56,000 nt of DNA from Diphasiastrum complanatum. Lineage: Eukaryota > Streptophyta > Lycopodiopsida > Lycopodiales > Lycopodiaceae. The notes below the pieces were generated by a model. It ran no database searches. It was not told where the DNA came from and saw only the letters and a program-made list of their open reading frames with translations. The DNA lies in contig CM055092.1 of the NCBI GenBank assembly GCA_029204225.1, positions 64,595,190 to 64,651,189 on the forward strand. Reading direction: 5' to 3'. The stretch's first letter is position 1. The number at the start of each line of letters is the position of its first letter. The position numbers were made by a program, and so were the translations under genes. Below are positions 45,682-55,682 of the stretch, in pieces.

Positions 45682-46260
45682 TATGAAGCATTTTGCCACT
45701 GGTTTTAGTCCATGCTCTTCAGCCTCATTCCCCTATCTCCGTTGGACTCAAAGGTCTCAAGGTTCAAGCTGCAGTGGATTTCTGGCACGATATGCAGGAA
45801 ATGTTGCAGGTGGCTAGGGAAAGCATTAGATCGGCTCAAGATAGAGCCCAGTTCTATGCCAACCGAAGTCGCCCTCCTCGAGAGTTTGAGATCGGTGATT
45901 GGGTGCATCTTAGAATCCCCAAGGACTCCAAGACACTTCGAACGGGGAAATGTCCGAAGTTATCTCCACGTTTTAGCGGTCCTTTCAAAGTACTTAACAA
46001 GATTGGTAGGGCTGCTTATAGACTAGAACTCCCTGTTGAAACTAAGGTTCATCCTGTATTCCATGTTAGCCGTTTAATGGAACGACTTGGTGGAAAAGAT
46101 GACCTAATTCCCACAGATGATCTAGTGCTATTGGAGGATTTGACTGCTTTTGTACCCCATGAACCAGAAAGGATCATGGATACTCGACGACATCAGCTGA
46201 GAAATCGTTTGATTTCTGAACATCTGATTCGTTGGTAAGGTAAGTCAGATGATGAGGACA
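45682..46260 (+). pseudogene. gypsy C integrase C-terminus, chromodomain truncated
   Basis: The GPY module is complete (GDWVHLRIP, KLSPRFSGPFKVLNKIGRAA, KVHPVFHVSRL). The tail reaches RNRLISEHLIRW and stops at 46236-46238, inside what would be a chromodomain. It is one frame away from the preceding core. Confidence 0.87.
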
Positions 46261-46327
46261 CCTAGGAGAAGGAGGATGATTTAAGGCTTAGATTCCCTAG
46301 TTTCTTCCCATAGAAGGAAGTTTTTAT

Positions 46328-46342
46328 GGGGGGGGGGGGGAA
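46328..46342 (+). other. Polypurine tract of gypsy C (G13AA)
   Basis: Thirteen G followed by AA lie directly before the 3' LTR. Confidence 0.9.
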
Positions 46343-46811
46343 TGTTATGTACCATAACGGTACGCCCTTCAATGACGGCCTCCCAAGGGGCATGACGCAG
46401 GACTGGAGTTATCGACATGTCTAGGTGCCACGCGTCACCATCCTAGGTGGTCACGTGTCGCCGGCAGGACCGTGCTTGATGGGACCCACTGTGCTATGCC
46501 TATATAGTGGTGGGGTTTCTCTCTTTCCATTCACTCAGTCTACCCGGGAGTTGGTGGATGGAGAGCACGTGCATGAGCCAAGATGTATCTCCAGGCCAGG
46601 AGATGTGTGCTAGGGAGAGCCGAGTGCGATGGCTGGTGGTACCGCCAGTTATCGTAGGAGGCTTGATCGGGCATGATTATATCGATTGCTCCAGAGTATG
46701 GGGGTGGGTCGGTTGTGACCCTACGGTTGGGTGGTTACGGTGCGTCGTCACTGGTATGGGGTGGGTGTGCGGAACCTTCAGGGCGGTCGATGATCCTAGG
46801 GAGTTGTAACA
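46343..46811 (+). repeat. 3' LTR of gypsy C (469 bp)
   Basis: It matches 40120-40588. Two compensating 4-base differences (near 46640 and 46760) keep the same length. It is followed by GGCCC. Confidence 0.95.
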
Positions 46812-46994
46812 GGCCCCACGTTGGGTCTCGACGTGCAGTCAGCCACGTCAGTGCCACGTGGCCGACACTTGGCAGTATGCATGCTACCAGTCCTCACACT
46901 GGGCTAGGAGGGGCTTGCTCCATATCAGGGAGTAGGCAAGGTTGGGTGGATCAGTTAGTGTTTGCCCTATTGTGGTGTTAGGATCTCTTACACA
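46812..46994 (+). repeat. gypsy A 3' LTR, second part (right end tentative)
   Basis: It continues gypsy A after the duplicated GGCCC. It contains the palindrome CCACGTGG with a G-box at 46855-46860. A plausible end is TTACACA at 46988-46994, but there is no second LTR to confirm it. Confidence 0.45.
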
Positions 46995-47528
46995 ACGTCA
47001 AGCATGGGAAGGTTGAATCTGTTTGGATATAGGATTGGCAAATCGTCATTAGTATCTAAGGGAGATTGGAGAGCTATGCAGGTATACCTATGGTGAGGTT
47101 TGTGTGCAATCATTCATTGAGTCCTTGGTAGACTCTAGTGCTTGGAGTAGCAATGGGTGGGAATCAACTTTCAGGATCGCAAGATAGGATGTTAGAGCAA
47201 AGCGGCTTGGAACAGGGTTTTGTTTGGGAGATACATCAAAGATGAGGCTTGTAGCGCTCATTAGATCGTGGGTGGTCTGTGGATGATGTATGGAGACATC
47301 TATTGGATATGCTTGGGCGTGAGGGCATCTTGGTTATAGGTGCATGCCATGATCAAGAGTCTAATTTGGAGACTAGTGGTGTAGCAGTGGATCTATAGGT
47401 GGCCCATGTGTTGGTATGACAAGATACCACTTCTTGGGCAAGCCTTGGTCATTTATTTGACGCTTTATCATCTGTGTTGGTTTGCCTGAAATCAGTTGTG
47501 CAACGTTATTTACAGCACTTGCTATACT
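46995..47528. other. Intronic stretch, no feature seen
   Basis: No supportable frame or repeat was found here. Confidence 0.45.
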
Positions 47529-47671
47529 CGGGGGCATGTCTCGAGTTTTGACGGTAAAATTTGGCCATACTGGGCCTAATTGTAGATTGGCAGGTGGTAG
47601 GCCAATTTAGTGACACTTGTCAAAGACATGCAGTTAAGTGTTTCCTTTATGTACAATTTTCTTTGTAATAC
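47529..47671 (+). repeat. 143-bp repeat, inverted copy at 52920-53062
   Basis: It is an inverted match to 52920-53062, both 143 bp, with roughly 13% difference by eye. The copia E coding sequence begins right beside it. It is probably an LTR fragment of the element whose primer site is at 52806-52817. Confidence 0.8.
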
Positions 47672-48653
47672 TTTTGCTTAGTGCTCAAATTGAACAACCT
47701 ATAGCCTTTGCTTTCACTACTATAGCCAACAAAAATGCATTTAACTCCTTAATCCTCAAGCTTTGTACGAAGTTTATCCGGAACAAAAGCATAAGCCGTA
47801 CAACCAAAAATGCGAAAGTGAGAGATTAAAGGCTTCTTCCCATACCAAACTTCATAAGGAATTAATACTTTCAATGCTTTAGTAGGACAACGATTGCTTA
47901 TGTATGCTGCCGTTATAACCGCTTCAGCCCAAAACTTGTGAGGCAGTCCCTTTGCTTGGAGCATGCAACGGGCCATCTCCATAAGTGTGCGATTCTTTCG
48001 CTCGGCAACACCATTTTGTTGAGGCGTATAGGGAGTTGTCATTTGATGTAGAATTCCCTTTTCTCGAAGAAATGCACCGAACGTATTCTTAATGTATTCC
48101 TCTCCTCGATCGGTGCGTAGGGTCTTCAAAGAATGCCCAAACTGATTTTCCACCATTGCTAGAAAATCTTTGAAACGTTGAAAAACTTCCAATTTAGCCT
48201 TCATAGGATAGATCCATGTAAAACGGGAAAAGTCATCAATAAAACTCACAAAATAGATGCACTTTTTAATGGATTCGGTCCTCATTGGACCACAAACATC
48301 ACTATGAACCAAATCAAATTTATCAAGAACCCTTATAGTTCCATCAATTGAAAAAGGTTTCCTTTGAAACTTTACAAGTATGCACCCCTCGCATACATGC
48401 CCTTCCGGCTGCTCAATAGTAGGAAAATCTTCTACCATATTAAATGTCTTCAGCTTCTTCAAACTTGCAAAGTTGAGATGCCCAAACCTTGCGTGCCACA
48501 ATTCAGCCAACTCCAATGATTGTGATGTAGAAGCAACAAGACATATAGAGGGAATTCGTCGCTCATAGGTATCCATAATGAATAAGCCAGCATGCATTGT
48601 TCCCGAAACAATAATCAAGAGAGATCTTTTAGGATCCTTGACAAGACACTTAT
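47672..48653 (-). pseudogene. copia E integrase, catalytic motifs intact, truncated after it
   Basis: From 48618 the frame gives IIVSGTMHAGLFIMDTYE, then LWHARFGHLNFASLKKL and the zinc-binding C...C (HVCEGCIL). The first catalytic acid is in LVHSDVCGPM. FVSFIDDFSRFTWIYPMK follows, with the second acid region in TLRTDRG and the third in NGVAERKNRTLMEMA. It continues to FRIFGCTAYAFVPDKLR and a stop at 47749. A few more codons of the linker (CIFVGYSSESKGY) follow to the truncation near 47672. This is the only complete DDE integrase core in the window. Confidence 0.9.
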
Positions 48654-49728
48654 TGTTACATACCTATGTAACTAGCAGTACTTCAGACCCCTAATAGTCC
48701 ATTTAGTGTTGGGGGCTAAATAACAAGGTACCCTTAGGATTAAGGGTATGTGCCTTTGGATAAGGGCAGACAAGTGACTATACCTTAGTTGGAGGTATGG
48801 AGTCACGTGACCCTTGGATAAGGGGTACCCTTAATATTAAGGGTAGGTGCCTTAAATTAAGGTACTAGTGTCCTTGGTTAACGGCAGGTAAGTGTCTATG
48901 TCTTGGAAGGAGGTATGGAACCCAGAGAGGTGTTAGAAAGTCATTGGATGACTATTTTTCTAAACCTTGGGCCTCAACCTTGAACCATATCACTTTATTG
49001 GTCTAGGACCAAAGTATACTTGCACAACTTGAGCAATGGGACCTAGTAGGAGGGCGCCCTTCTAAAGTGTCCATTGAGTTCCCAACTCCCACAAGAAAGG
49101 CATTCAAAGAGTCATAGGTTATGGAAGGAGTCTCTTGACATTCCATAAGCCTATGGAGGCTCTTGGAGATTCTTTAACTCCCCTAGGCTTCTCTCTCTCT
49201 CATTGGATGAGCATGGAACTCCATAGTGCATTGGAGGGGTCCATGGGCCATCTATATGAGGGTAGTAGGGCGCCCATTGGGAGGGGGAGATCTCTCTTGT
49301 TTGCTTTGTTTATGCTCTAGTGTTGCTACTAGTGTGTAGAGGCTTTCTTGTGGTAGTATGCTTGAGGTTTGGATCTTGCTTATGGTATGGGGCATAAGTA
49401 GGGTTTGGATCTTGAGTATGCTATGGAGTGTGGTATGCTTGTGATTTGTTTATGGTTAGCAAGGGGGTGCTAGATAGGTCTTGCTTGGAGCTTGGATCTA
49501 GCTATGGTTGGGTGGTGAATACTTGAGGCCAGCTTGTTATCTATCTTTGTGTTTAAAAAATAGGGACACAGGCGGAGGAGAGATCCTTGGAGGCTTGCAG
49601 ATCCTTACTTGCAGGTGGAGGCATCCTAGCTTGGAGTTGGGGAGCATCTTGAAGCGTGCAGGCTGCTTGGAGGACATTTGGAGGCTCTACCTTGGATTTG
49701 GAGGACTTCCTCACCTCTACTTGTAAAA
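48654..49728. mobile_element. Solo LTR F (1,075 bp) inserted in copia E
   Basis: It starts TGTTACATACC and ends TTGTAAAA, where TTGTAACA would be expected. It is flanked by CTTAT (48649-48653 and 49729-49733). Removing it and one CTTAT rejoins the copia E frame between protease and integrase, apart from one stop at 49738-49740. It contains two related segments of about 100 bp (48725-48820 and 48823-48925) and two GGGCGCCC motifs. No coding region is present. Confidence 0.85.
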
Positions 49729-49737
49729 CTTATCTTC

Positions 49738-50085
49738 TTAAAACTCAACAACTAGTCCTTGCTTCAACATAGTTGAAACCGAAATAAGATTCTTCTTGAT
49801 TCCCAGAACATAAAGCACATTCTTAATGTACTTTTCTTCACCATTAGGCAGAATGATGGCTACAATTCCAATTCCATGAACAGAATAAGATGCATTATCC
49901 GCACATTGTACCTTGCTTCCATTTTGCACTTTCACTAATTTAGTGAATGCTTCTTTGCGAGAAGTTATATGACGAGTAGCACCACTATCAATCACCCATT
50001 CAATGGGCTGAAATTCAGCAACTTGCAAAACAAAACCTGAATTCCTCATAGATGTAGAAGTACTAGTAGAAGCAATACTAGACAC
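49738..50085 (-). pseudogene. copia E protease
   Basis: The active site IEWVIDSGATRHITSRKEAF is followed by VLYVLGIKKNLISVSTML and LVVEF. A stop then falls one codon before solo LTR F. It overlaps the end of a shifted gag frame. Confidence 0.88.
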
Positions 50086-51029
50086 AAAAGCATAGTCTTG
50101 GTTGAAGAGATTACCACTAGCTTCAAGCCCTTGCTCCGAAGTAGCAAGTGAAGCACTAGTATCAATTCCTTTACTCTCCTCATTCGCAAGCTTCTTTTTA
50201 CAATCCTTGATGAAGTGCCCATACTTCTTGCAATAATGGCACTTCCCTTTCTTCTTTTGAGTGTTGACATTTTGATCTCCAATGGGCTTTTGCTCATCCT
50301 TGGAAAGAGACTTTCTCTTTCCTTTCGACTTGCTTTGCCCTTGCCTTTCGTGAAGAAAGTTTGATCTTGTTGAGTGTCACCTGCAAAATTTTGCCTCGTT
50401 TGCTCCTCTTGAAGAAGCAGCCCAACAAGTTCATCAAAGGAGAGTTGTTGTCCCCTAAGAGAGATACTCAAAGATGAAACAAATGGAAGATAAGAGGAAG
50501 GTAATGAGTTGAGAGTAATGGAAACAAATTGAGCATCCTCAATTATCTCATCAATATTGAGAAGCTCCTCACGAAGATCCTTGATCTTCGTCAAGTGATT
50601 GGTCACTTGATCCCCTTCTTGCATCTTCAACAAAGAAAGTTGATTTCTGAGATACACCACTCTTGCTGGATTTTTGACTCTATACATAGTATAAAGTGTA
50701 TCCCACGCACTTTTAGATGTCTTACAAGACCTAATATGAGGTAAGATAGATCTTTTCACAGCAAGAGCATCCATAGAATGTGCTTGTGCATCCCTTCTAT
50801 CCCACTTCTTTTGTTCTTCCGAAGATGAAAAAGATGATGTTGATGATGATGATCCACGAGGTGTAGGAGGTACCAAAGACGGAGGCCTTTCCTCATCACC
50901 ATTGACCAAAACCCACAGCCCTTTCGCTATGAGAAGATTCTTCATCATGTAACTCCACAAAGAGTAGTTTGTGCCATCCAACCGATCTTCACTAAACAAA
51001 GAACCGATAGCTTCCGATTCTTTAGCCAT
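50086..51029 (-). pseudogene. copia E gag
   Basis: The ATG at 51029 opens MAKESEAIGSLFSEDRLDG. Capsid motifs include YSLWSYMMKNLLIAKGLW, IRSCKTSKSAWDTLY, LLKMQEGDQVTNHLTKIKDL and LSFDELVGLLLQEEQTRQ. The frame is intact to the basic linker TFFTKGKGKASRKE near 50340, then shifts. The CHYCKKYGHFIKDC zinc knuckle lies in the protease frame near 50245-50200. It closely parallels copia B gag and is less damaged. Confidence 0.9.
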
Positions 51030-51730
51030 TACCTTCAACAGAATTTCAGCTTGTAGTAGATAGGAAAGGGAGCCTTTCCACAACCAGATCTACTCAAAAA
51101 TTTGCAACAAACAAAGAGCTGAAAGTAGGAGCATAAGATGTCTTTCAATCTGCAACCAAAGTGCCCAAAGGATAATGGAAAGATGGTTGTCTTTCTGCAC
51201 AAAAAAACCAGCTTCTTGAAAATTAGGTTAGCTTCGATTGAAGCCTACACCAAAACCCAATTAGGAAGCCAAATAGTGTGATCAACACACACTCCAATAG
51301 GGCTGTTGAAAGCGCCCTACTGCTTGTTGAGAATCTGCAAATTTCCAGCCACAAGTTGACCTAACCCTGAATAGGGTTTGCTACTTTTGGGCGCCCTCCT
51401 ACACAAATGCAAACCTGAAAACAAAAACAGCAAGATAAGGAGACACCACAACCAAAAATCAATAGCAGATTTTTGGGCGCCCTCCTCCAAACAAAACTTG
51501 CTGAAAACTGGTTGCATAAAAATCAGATTTGAGATTCTGATTTTTGGGTGCCACAAATTACTCCTCCAAGATCTCTGATGGGCGCCCTCCTTCAACCTGA
51601 AAAGAGACAAAAAAGCTGATCCAAACTCCACTTGGAAAGATCAGCAAGATGCTGAAATTTCACAACAAAAAGCAGAGAAGCTCCTCTTCTGGTAGGGCAC
51701 CAACATACAAGCTTGCTGCAGATCTGGTAG
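51030..51730 (-). other. copia E leader with repeated GGGCGCCCTCC motifs
   Basis: The untranslated leader contains three exact copies of GGGCGCCCTCC (51389, 51475, 51580) and near copies at 51303 and 51546. A fourth exact copy is at 51817 in the LTR. The core GGGCGCCC is palindromic. Confidence 0.75.
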
Positions 51731-51741
51731 TTCTGATACCA
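51731..51741 (-). other. Primer-binding site of copia E (tRNA-iMet type)
   Basis: Minus-strand TGGTATCAGAA directly abuts the LTR and matches the first nine bases of the usual site. Confidence 0.85.
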
Positions 51742-52139
51742 TGTAGGAAAGCAAGAGTCAAGTCACCAAGATCTAGTTATCAATCAATCTCCACAAGAAA
51801 CAAGAGAGAAGAGGCTGGGCGCCCTCCTCTAAGAGAGAGAGACAGAAAACAGCAACACAAGCAATGGAGAGCAATGCTTAGCCAAACTGAAAAATGTGAC
51901 ACAATAAGCAAATATGTACTCTACCTACTTACTGAATGTAAGGCACCCCCAAAAGTCAAGATAGCAAATTAGACCTCTAAGGACCCACGAGTCAGTACAC
52001 GACCAAAATTGGGTCCAACTGAACTTTAGACAAACTTAAGATGGCCTAAATAACTAAATACCCATGGTTACACAAATCTTGACCTTTTGGGTCAAAGTAA
52101 CCTATGGATTAATTTTAGCATAGTCATTTATTTCTAACA
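51742..52139 (-). repeat. 5' LTR of copia E (398 bp)
   Basis: Plus-strand view: TGTAGGAAAGC to TTCTAACA. The outer 60 bases resemble the copia B LTR (TGGTTACACAAATCT; CCTTTTGGGTCA). Confidence 0.85.
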
Positions 52140-52213
52140 ATGGCCGTCTATAAGTAGGCTTGATTTGATAGGGCACCCTCCATCATAGATTTACAGCATC
52201 AAAAAACATCTCC

Positions 52214-52216
<3 letters not shown>

Positions 52217-52264
<48 letters not shown>
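52217..52264. repeat. (AG)24 microsatellite
   Basis: A pure AG run about 80 bp beyond the copia E LTR. Confidence 0.97.
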
Positions 52265-52267
<3 letters not shown>

Positions 52268-52805
52268 GTGTTCTGACTGTAAACTCTAGCTGCCTTTTTC
52301 ACCATAGAGATTGAACTGTTTCTCCATCGCTTCATGGCTGGCTCCACCCTTCTAGGATTAGCTTGGCCTCAGCAAAACGACCCTAGGTAGCAATTTATAG
52401 TGCCCAAATTCGTTACCTGTGGAAAGAAATCAGTGACTTTCTCTTCTTACTGTAAATTGGTTATGGAAACCATTCATCCCTGAGATTGATCCTACCCTGC
52501 TCTACTTTTCAATCCACTCTCTTCGATAATTGACGGATTACTGAAAGTAGCCAGCTTTCCGTCATAGCCACTTTTCGAAGCAATTCTCCGTTCCTGAGCA
52601 ATTTTACATAATGCGTCAAAGGATTCCCCTACTTCGATCGTTCTGAATGTTTCCCTGAAGTTCAGATCGAAGGAACTTTGCTGCTACCTACCATCCGAAC
52701 TGCCTATACCCCCGTATGGAGTCCTCTCTTTCGCATGCTAGCTTTCCTAGTGAAAGACGCTATCCCATAGCTCCACTAGATCATGCATACTTGCAGCACC
52801 CTGCT

Positions 52806-53062
52806 GCTCTGATACCATGTTAACTTTCTGAAGATCTAGTGCAATATACATATCACAACCATAATCACCATAGCTCAAGAACCTCAAGCTCTCAAAGGTG
52901 GCACAACAAAAGTTAAATTGTATTACAAAGAAAATTGTTCATAAAAGAAACATTCAACTGCATGTCTCTGACAAGTGTCACTAAACTAGCCTACCACCTG
53001 CTAATCTACAGTTAGGCCCAGTTTGGCCAAATTTGACTGTCAAAACTCGAGACATGCCCCCG
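52806..53062 (-). repeat. Primer site and partial LTR of another minus-strand element
   Basis: GCTCTGATACCA (52806-52817) is a reversed initiator-Met primer site followed by TGTTAACTTTC (52818), the inner LTR edge. The LTR includes the 143-bp inverted repeat (52920-53062). Its outer end is not resolved. The 52265-52805 stretch would be leader and decayed gag, but no frame is readable. Confidence 0.6.
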
Positions 53063-54559
53063 ATATGTCGATAGCGGGTCACGTCTTGATCACTACTAAA
53101 AAACATAGTAAACTAGATAAATCATAAATCTAATTTCACTGTTGCTGCATTTCGAGCTTACATAGAAATAAATCAGATCGAACTAACTCTTAAGTTTTAA
53201 CACAAATAAAGAGGTTCAAGACGCACTAATCAGGGTTCATGTCAAGGCACTCTGCCCAATTCCAAAAGTTTTTTGCAAGGTTTTAGACAAAACTCAGTTT
53301 TAGATAATTGATTGTCCCCGGGTCCCGAGTCGTAAGGCTCACTATATTGAATAAACAATATAACAATGTGAGTCCAATACTAATAAAAGCAAGAGGCCCA
53401 AGGCCCGAGAGATTATAACTCTCCCCACTCTCAGAGTTTGTTGTTGTATGGCACTTGCTTTTTTGTCAACTATTGACATAGTACTGCCTATAGTATCTAG
53501 CAAAAAATAGAGGTCCTATAGTGCTTAAAATTTTTTCAAAAAATCATGAATTGCCCAGGTCAAAATCTATAATTTGAACCCCATATTGAAAAAAAAAAAC
53601 AAAAAAATAGCATTCCGACACATTTTGATTTAGAGTTTCGGTTTGTGTTCCAAAACGCCCAATGCAATAATGTTTTGTATATAGTTGATTGATAGAATCT
53701 AGAATGGAAATAGCTCTATGCCTCTTGATCAAGATTGTGATACTTCACATTTAATGTAATCTTGATGATCTTTAACAATTCTAATTGTTTGAACTTATTT
53801 TGATTTCATATACATTTGATGTAACTTGTCCAACATTGTTTCAATCTTAGTTTCCTAGAACTTTAAGTTTGTATGTTTGTAATCAATCATCATCTCAGCC
53901 ACATCTTATGTAAAAATTTCACAAGATACGCTTATAGATCCTGATCCTTGAACATGATCATAAATCAAGGGTCATTCCTCACTAAAGAGAGGTATCTTAG
54001 ACGTATTTATTATTGATAATTGTGAAATACACACAGATTCATCCCTCAATACACAAGTAAAGTTGGCAATTTTTGATACTAAGTTAATTGGAATCAAAGA
54101 ACTGAACAAAGAAGAAAAGCCTATTCACTAGTTTTTTTGTTTTTAACCTCAAATGGGGTATTCGGGGTTAGAATATATACTTACTTCAGGAGAAAACAAC
54201 TAGGTAATTTTATATCATGCTAAAATGGCAAATGTGGTTTACATGCCCTCATTGACCAGATTAGACTTTGTAATCTTGCTTCACTTTGCCTGGCACACAA
54301 CAACTACATCATGCCACAAATCCTAAGTTCAAGAAGTCATAAGCTACAAAGAACATGGCCTAGTAGCACTCCCTTCAGCGCTGTTGAGGACATATATGCG
54401 CCTCATCGTTGCTAGACTGCTTGTAGATCTCAATTGTATACTTTAAAAGAAAGAAAATTGCTCAATGACAGACGAAACCACACACTGCCTTCTGGAAAGG
54501 CGAACATTGTGAAATCCCAACACCGTACAGCAAAAAACTATTGTTGCGCTGACCGAGAT
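53063..54559. other. Intronic AT-rich stretch, no gene seen
   Basis: No supportable frame, LTR or RNA gene was found. It leads up to acylphosphatase exon 1. Confidence 0.45.
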
Positions 54560-54634
54560 TTATAAAGGTGTCAATTTCCAAACAAAGATCATGGGTGAAC
54601 GTAAACAGAGAATGCAGAGAAGGAATAGCAGTAC

Positions 54635-54784
54635 CGTTTTGATAGTGGTGTTTTCAGAGGCATTGTCTACCGACGCTGTGCTCATTGTGTGAGAAGCGAG
54701 GGCAAATGGCGGGGGGGCAGTTTCGCTCAACCCAGCAAGGAGGGAGGAGCGATTCAAATGCAAGGAGGTGAAGGCAGAAATCAT
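54635..54784 (-). CDS. Acylphosphatase, exon 1 (transit-peptide-like leader)
   Basis: From the ATG at 54784 the exon encodes 50 residues. The start MISAFTSLHLNRSSLLAG is rich in Ser, Leu and Ala with few acids, as in a plastid or mitochondrial transit peptide. It ends MSTASVDNASENTTIKT and a GTACTG donor in phase 0. Joined to VNVRIKG of exon 2, the junction reads IKT-VNVRIKG, which matches the KTVRVxVKGxVQGVFYR start of plant acylphosphatases. The full product would be 139 residues. The frame is open further upstream past an (AAG)n tract, so another start is possible. An internal ATG (MSTASV) could give a cytosolic form. The assignment rests on phase and junction fit, not on a transcript. Confidence 0.68.
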
Positions 54785-55615
54785 ATGCGCCCGTCCCTCC
54801 TCAGCTTCGCATGCCACAGGGTCGCGCCCCACTATCTCCCGCAGAGCTCTTGTTTTTTCCTTAGACGATTCAAGAAGAAGAAGAAGAAGAAGCAGGAGCT
54901 GAAGATGATGGATCTTGGAATCAGGATCTTGAATCTCCTCCACAAAACCATTTTCTCTTCTTTCTTTTTTTTTTTTTTTTGCATACATGTTAATAAGTAG
55001 TGGTAGTTATGTACATAACATAAACAAGTTGGCCATTCAGGAAGCCAAGCTCTCTCTTTGCTCTTTAGATATCAATACACAGTGGTTTGGATTTGAGCTT
55101 GCCCTTTTCTGGTGGCATTCAACAACTCTACCCATACATCCCATTGCGATGGACAGAACCCTATCTTTTTAACACAAAAATATTCCATTTAATAATAAAA
55201 ATGTGTTAAACCTTGTCTCTTCAGCATAAAATTAATCCTAGTGTTATTGCCAATTTTTGGTGGTTGCATCATTTTTCGAGAATGTGCTGGATGTTCCAAA
55301 TTATGGTGAGGTTGTTAGGCCGAGGCATAATGCTCAACACGTTTGAGGATTGCAACAGAGACCTCTTTATATGATTGAAGATTATTTATGGCCCACATTT
55401 TCGCTGTTGTTCTTATGAGCTATGATTTTTTTTTTTCAGAAATTTATTTCTAGTTCTTTTATGAGGCATGATAACTTTGAAGCCTCCCTTGACACACGTG
55501 GCCTACATTGGTCGAGTATCTTCTTGAGCTTGAGACAATGTTGTCAGAACCTTCGTCTAAGTTTCTCAATTCTAGCTCTTCCTCTGTAGCCACTATGTTA
55601 TACACTTATCAGAGG

Positions 55616-55682
<67 letters not shown>

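Larger units (their letters stand above)
40120..46811 (+). mobile_element. Complete Ty3/gypsy chromovirus C (6,692 bp), defective
   Basis: Both LTRs are 469 bp, share TGTTATG...TTGTAACA ends and differ at about 4% of positions by eye. The element is flanked by GGCCC (40115-40119 and 46812-46816). A perfect initiator-Met primer site follows the 5' LTR and a run of 13 G precedes the 3' LTR. Gag, protease, RT, RNase H, integrase and GPY module are in the standard order. Damage includes a stop in gag, frameshifts between domains and loss of an RT block. It sits inside the 3' LTR of gypsy A and is therefore younger than it. Confidence 0.95.
30620..46994 (+). mobile_element. Ty3/gypsy chromovirus A, in three pieces (30620-33170, 38000-40119, 46812-46994)
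   Basis: Gag, protease, reverse transcriptase, RNase H, integrase and a chromodomain-like tail occur in gypsy order, followed by a purine tract and the start of a 3' LTR. Copia B splits it inside pol and gypsy C splits its 3' LTR. No 5' LTR or primer site is seen upstream of gag, so the left end is truncated. About 150 codons between RT and RNase H are missing at the copia B site. The right end near 46994 is tentative. Confidence 0.85.
47672..52139 (-). mobile_element. Ty1/copia element E, 3'-truncated, split by solo LTR F
   Basis: On the minus strand the order is 5' LTR (51742-52139), primer site, leader, gag, protease, solo LTR F (48654-49728) and integrase to its C-terminal linker. The element is cut at about 47672, so RT, RNase H and 3' LTR are missing. 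LTR and coding similarity mark it as a relative of copia B. Confidence 0.88.
28877..54634 (-). other. Proposed 25.8 kb acylphosphatase intron, filled with nested retroelements
   Basis: The donor GTACTG follows codon ACG at 54635 and the acceptor CAG precedes 28876; both are phase 0. Inside are gypsy A, copia B, gypsy C, copia E, solo LTR F and smaller remnants. No other host exon is visible between the two. The junction is inferred from phase and family similarity, not from a transcript. Confidence 0.65.

Noticed and set aside
54689-55000. Plus-strand 103-codon frame with poly-Lys
   Set aside because: It is antisense to acylphosphatase exon 1 and consists largely of simple repeats.
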